Assembly (NCBI GenBank): GCA_033578915.1
Contig: JAVQWQ010000123.1
Location: 1-7,141 of the forward strand
Source of the DNA: UBA7692 sp033578915
Lineage (GTDB): Bacteria > Bacteroidota > Bacteroidia > Chitinophagales > LD1
Length of the DNA: 7,141 nucleotides
Direction of reading: 5' to 3'
The notes under the pieces are model-generated. The model saw nothing but the letters and a program-made list of their open reading frames with translations. It searched no databases and was not told where the DNA came from. Within the stretch, counting starts at the first letter, position 1; every line of letters starts with the position of its first letter. Both the position numbers and the translations under genes were made by a program. Below are positions 6,128 to 7,141 of this stretch, in pieces.

Positions 6128-7141
6128 TTAAGGGCCGATTACGCCTTTTATGAGTGCAGAGTTGTAGTTTCCATCCGGTAAGCCCTGCAATGGGTGATTG
6201 TTGCGCTTTATAGCCATGCCGGGATTACCTCCCGGAGGACCAAATACAGGCACTATGCCACCAAGCGGAACATTAAAGCACGTTGTGCCGATAATCGGAA
6301 TGGTAACACATACTTGTATTGTAAGGTCAACAAATCCGGGTTGTCCTGGTTGTCCGAATCCACCGCCATTACCGCCACCACCGCTGGGAGTAACATTAAT
6401 AGTAGCCACGCTAATAGGGATAGATAAAGGCAGTGATGCCGAACCTCCTTTACCGGGAACAGAATTAGGCCCGGGAGTAGCATTTTGTCCGGGTTCAAAG
6501 ATTCCGATTGTTAACCCACCGTTGTTTGCTGAAGAACCTCCTTTACCGGACTCGCTGCCACCGCCACCGCCAAAGCCAACCCCCAACGTCACATTTCCAA
6601 TTATTGGAACATTAAAAGAAATTGAAACACCCACAGAACCACCACCACCTCCTCCACCAAAAATTAATCCATTGTTCTGAATTACAGTTCGGGTGGTAAG
6701 ATTAATAGCATTACCGCCATTTTGACCTGGATTACCCGGAGGAAACTGATTAAATGATCCTCCAAAACCACCATTGCCTCCTCTTCCAATAAAACCCCCG
6801 TTGTTGATAATCCCTACTATAGAATTTGGATTGAGATTACCGGTTGTGTATGATGGAGTAGTGGCAGTGTCGCTACGCAAAAGAGCGCCCTGATTCACTC
6901 TGAAAACCACACATTTTAGCGAGCCGGGCGGCAGCAAAGTGCTGTTACGCGACTGCAGGTCGTAGTTAAATTGGTCTGTAAACACATCAATTTCCACACA
7001 GGGAGGAATATAAACCGTGTAGGTGGTAAACTTAATTTCATTATCACAAACAGCTTGTACAATTACGGTGAAGGTTCCGCTTTGGGCAAATATATCTGCC
7101 TTAACTACCAAGGGTACCGTGCCACTGGAGTCAAGGATATT
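6128..7141 (-). CDS. large extracellular glycine-rich protein with phage tail-fibre-like C-terminal region, 5' end missing
   Basis: The frame is open from the right edge to TAA at 6128-6130, giving 337 residues; the true start is outside. An in-frame TTG at 7111 is internal. Numbering from the edge, 1-60 is beta-rich with two Cys (32, 48), like the end of an Ig-type domain. Residues 54-110 (FTDQFNYDL, VNQGALLRSD, TTGNLNPNSIVGI) lead into INNGGFIGRGGNGGFGG (112-128), GGNAI (142-146) and QNNGLIFGGGGGGG (155-168). This order, and the ending AI-x2-N...GN-x5-IKGVI (310-335), resembles the glycine-rich domains at the C-terminus of phage central tail fibres. Hydrophobic strand pairs alternate with Gly-rich loops; PIIG-x8-GG occurs twice (179-192 and 282-295). 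No Bacteroidota type IX sorting domain is visible at the C-terminus. I infer a secreted or surface binding protein. The family resemblance is from memory; function is unknown. Confidence 0.82.
   Translation of the reverse strand, partial: NILDSSGTVPLVVKADIFAQSGTFTVIVQAVCDNEIKFTTYTVYIPPCVEIDVFTDQFNYDLQSRNSTLLPPGSLKCVVFRVNQGALLRSDTATTPSYTTGNLNPNSIVGIINNGGFIGRGGNGGFGGSFNQFPPGNPGQNGGNAINLTTRTVIQNNGLIFGGGGGGGSVGVSISFNVPIIGNVTLGVGFGGGGGSESGKGGSSANNGGLTIGIFEPGQNATPGPNSVPGKGGSASLPLSIPISVATINVTPSGGGGNGGGFGQPGQPGFVDLTIQVCVTIPIIGTTCFNVPLGGIVPVFGPPGGNPGMAIKRNNHPLQGLPDGNYNSALIKGVIGP

Noticed and set aside
6595..6609. 15-base palindrome TTCCAATTATTGGAA
   Set aside because: It lies in the coding sequence of the glycine-rich gene over the first PIIG repeat; the second repeat copy does not conserve it, so codon content explains it.
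6640..6659. Triplet-repeat-like run of ACC/TCC on the plus strand
   Set aside because: It encodes the Gly tract (161-168) of the glycine-rich protein on the minus strand, with mixed Gly codons; it is not a pure microsatellite.
6198..6680. 160-codon proline-rich plus-strand open frame
   Set aside because: It is the antisense shadow of the glycine-rich gene: Gly codons GGN read backwards give Pro/Ala/Thr-rich frames. The minus-strand frame is longer, runs to the edge and has recognisable organisation.

Overview
The window looks like chromosomal DNA of a member of the Bacteroidota, probably of the Chitinophagales/Sphingobacteriia type. The evidence is a long fused SecDF with a Thr/Ala/Asp-rich insert, a secreted DUF4412-like protein, AT-rich leaders without Shine-Dalgarno sequences, and upstream matches to the Bacteroidota promoter pattern TTTG-N17-20-TAnnTTTG. 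The assignment is inference from these traits; there is no rRNA or tRNA gene to fix it.

Layout. 1-417 (+): 3' part of an RraA/HMG-aldolase-family gene cut by the window edge. 588-1391 (+): serine O-acetyltransferase (cysE), with its own likely promoter. 1449-4520 (-): secDF, convergent with cysE. 4683-5096 (+): a 6-pyruvoyl-tetrahydropterin synthase/QueD-family gene, divergent from secDF across a 162-base region holding candidate promoters for both. 5097-5430: a 334-base convergent gap with no gene, holding a sharply bounded GC-rich island (about 72% GC by hand count, flanks about 30%) full of inverted repeats, then an AT-rich interrupted inverted repeat. 5431-6102 (-): small secreted DUF4412-like protein. 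6128 to the window end (-): C-terminal 337 residues of a larger extracellular protein, lying 25 bases upstream of the DUF4412-like gene and probably co-transcribed with it.

Most genes are housekeeping and unrelated in pathway: cysteine synthesis, Sec-dependent protein export, pterin/queuosine chemistry. The two left-pointing genes at the right end both appear exported, so they depend on the Sec machinery and may form one surface or extracellular unit.

The most unusual item is the right-hand glycine-rich protein. Its visible part goes from an Ig-like beta fold into a region resembling the glycine-rich receptor-binding domains of phage central tail fibres. It carries two 'NNG-x-I' turns, each followed by a Gly-rich block, and a C-terminus resembling the 'AI..N......GN....IKG.I' ending of those proteins, but it sits beside housekeeping genes. 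Second are the GC-rich island, which looks like a dispersed intergenic repeat, and the plant-like 'DFVI' tail on CysE, which predicts binding to cysteine synthase. I see no defence system, CRISPR array, transposase or RNA gene.
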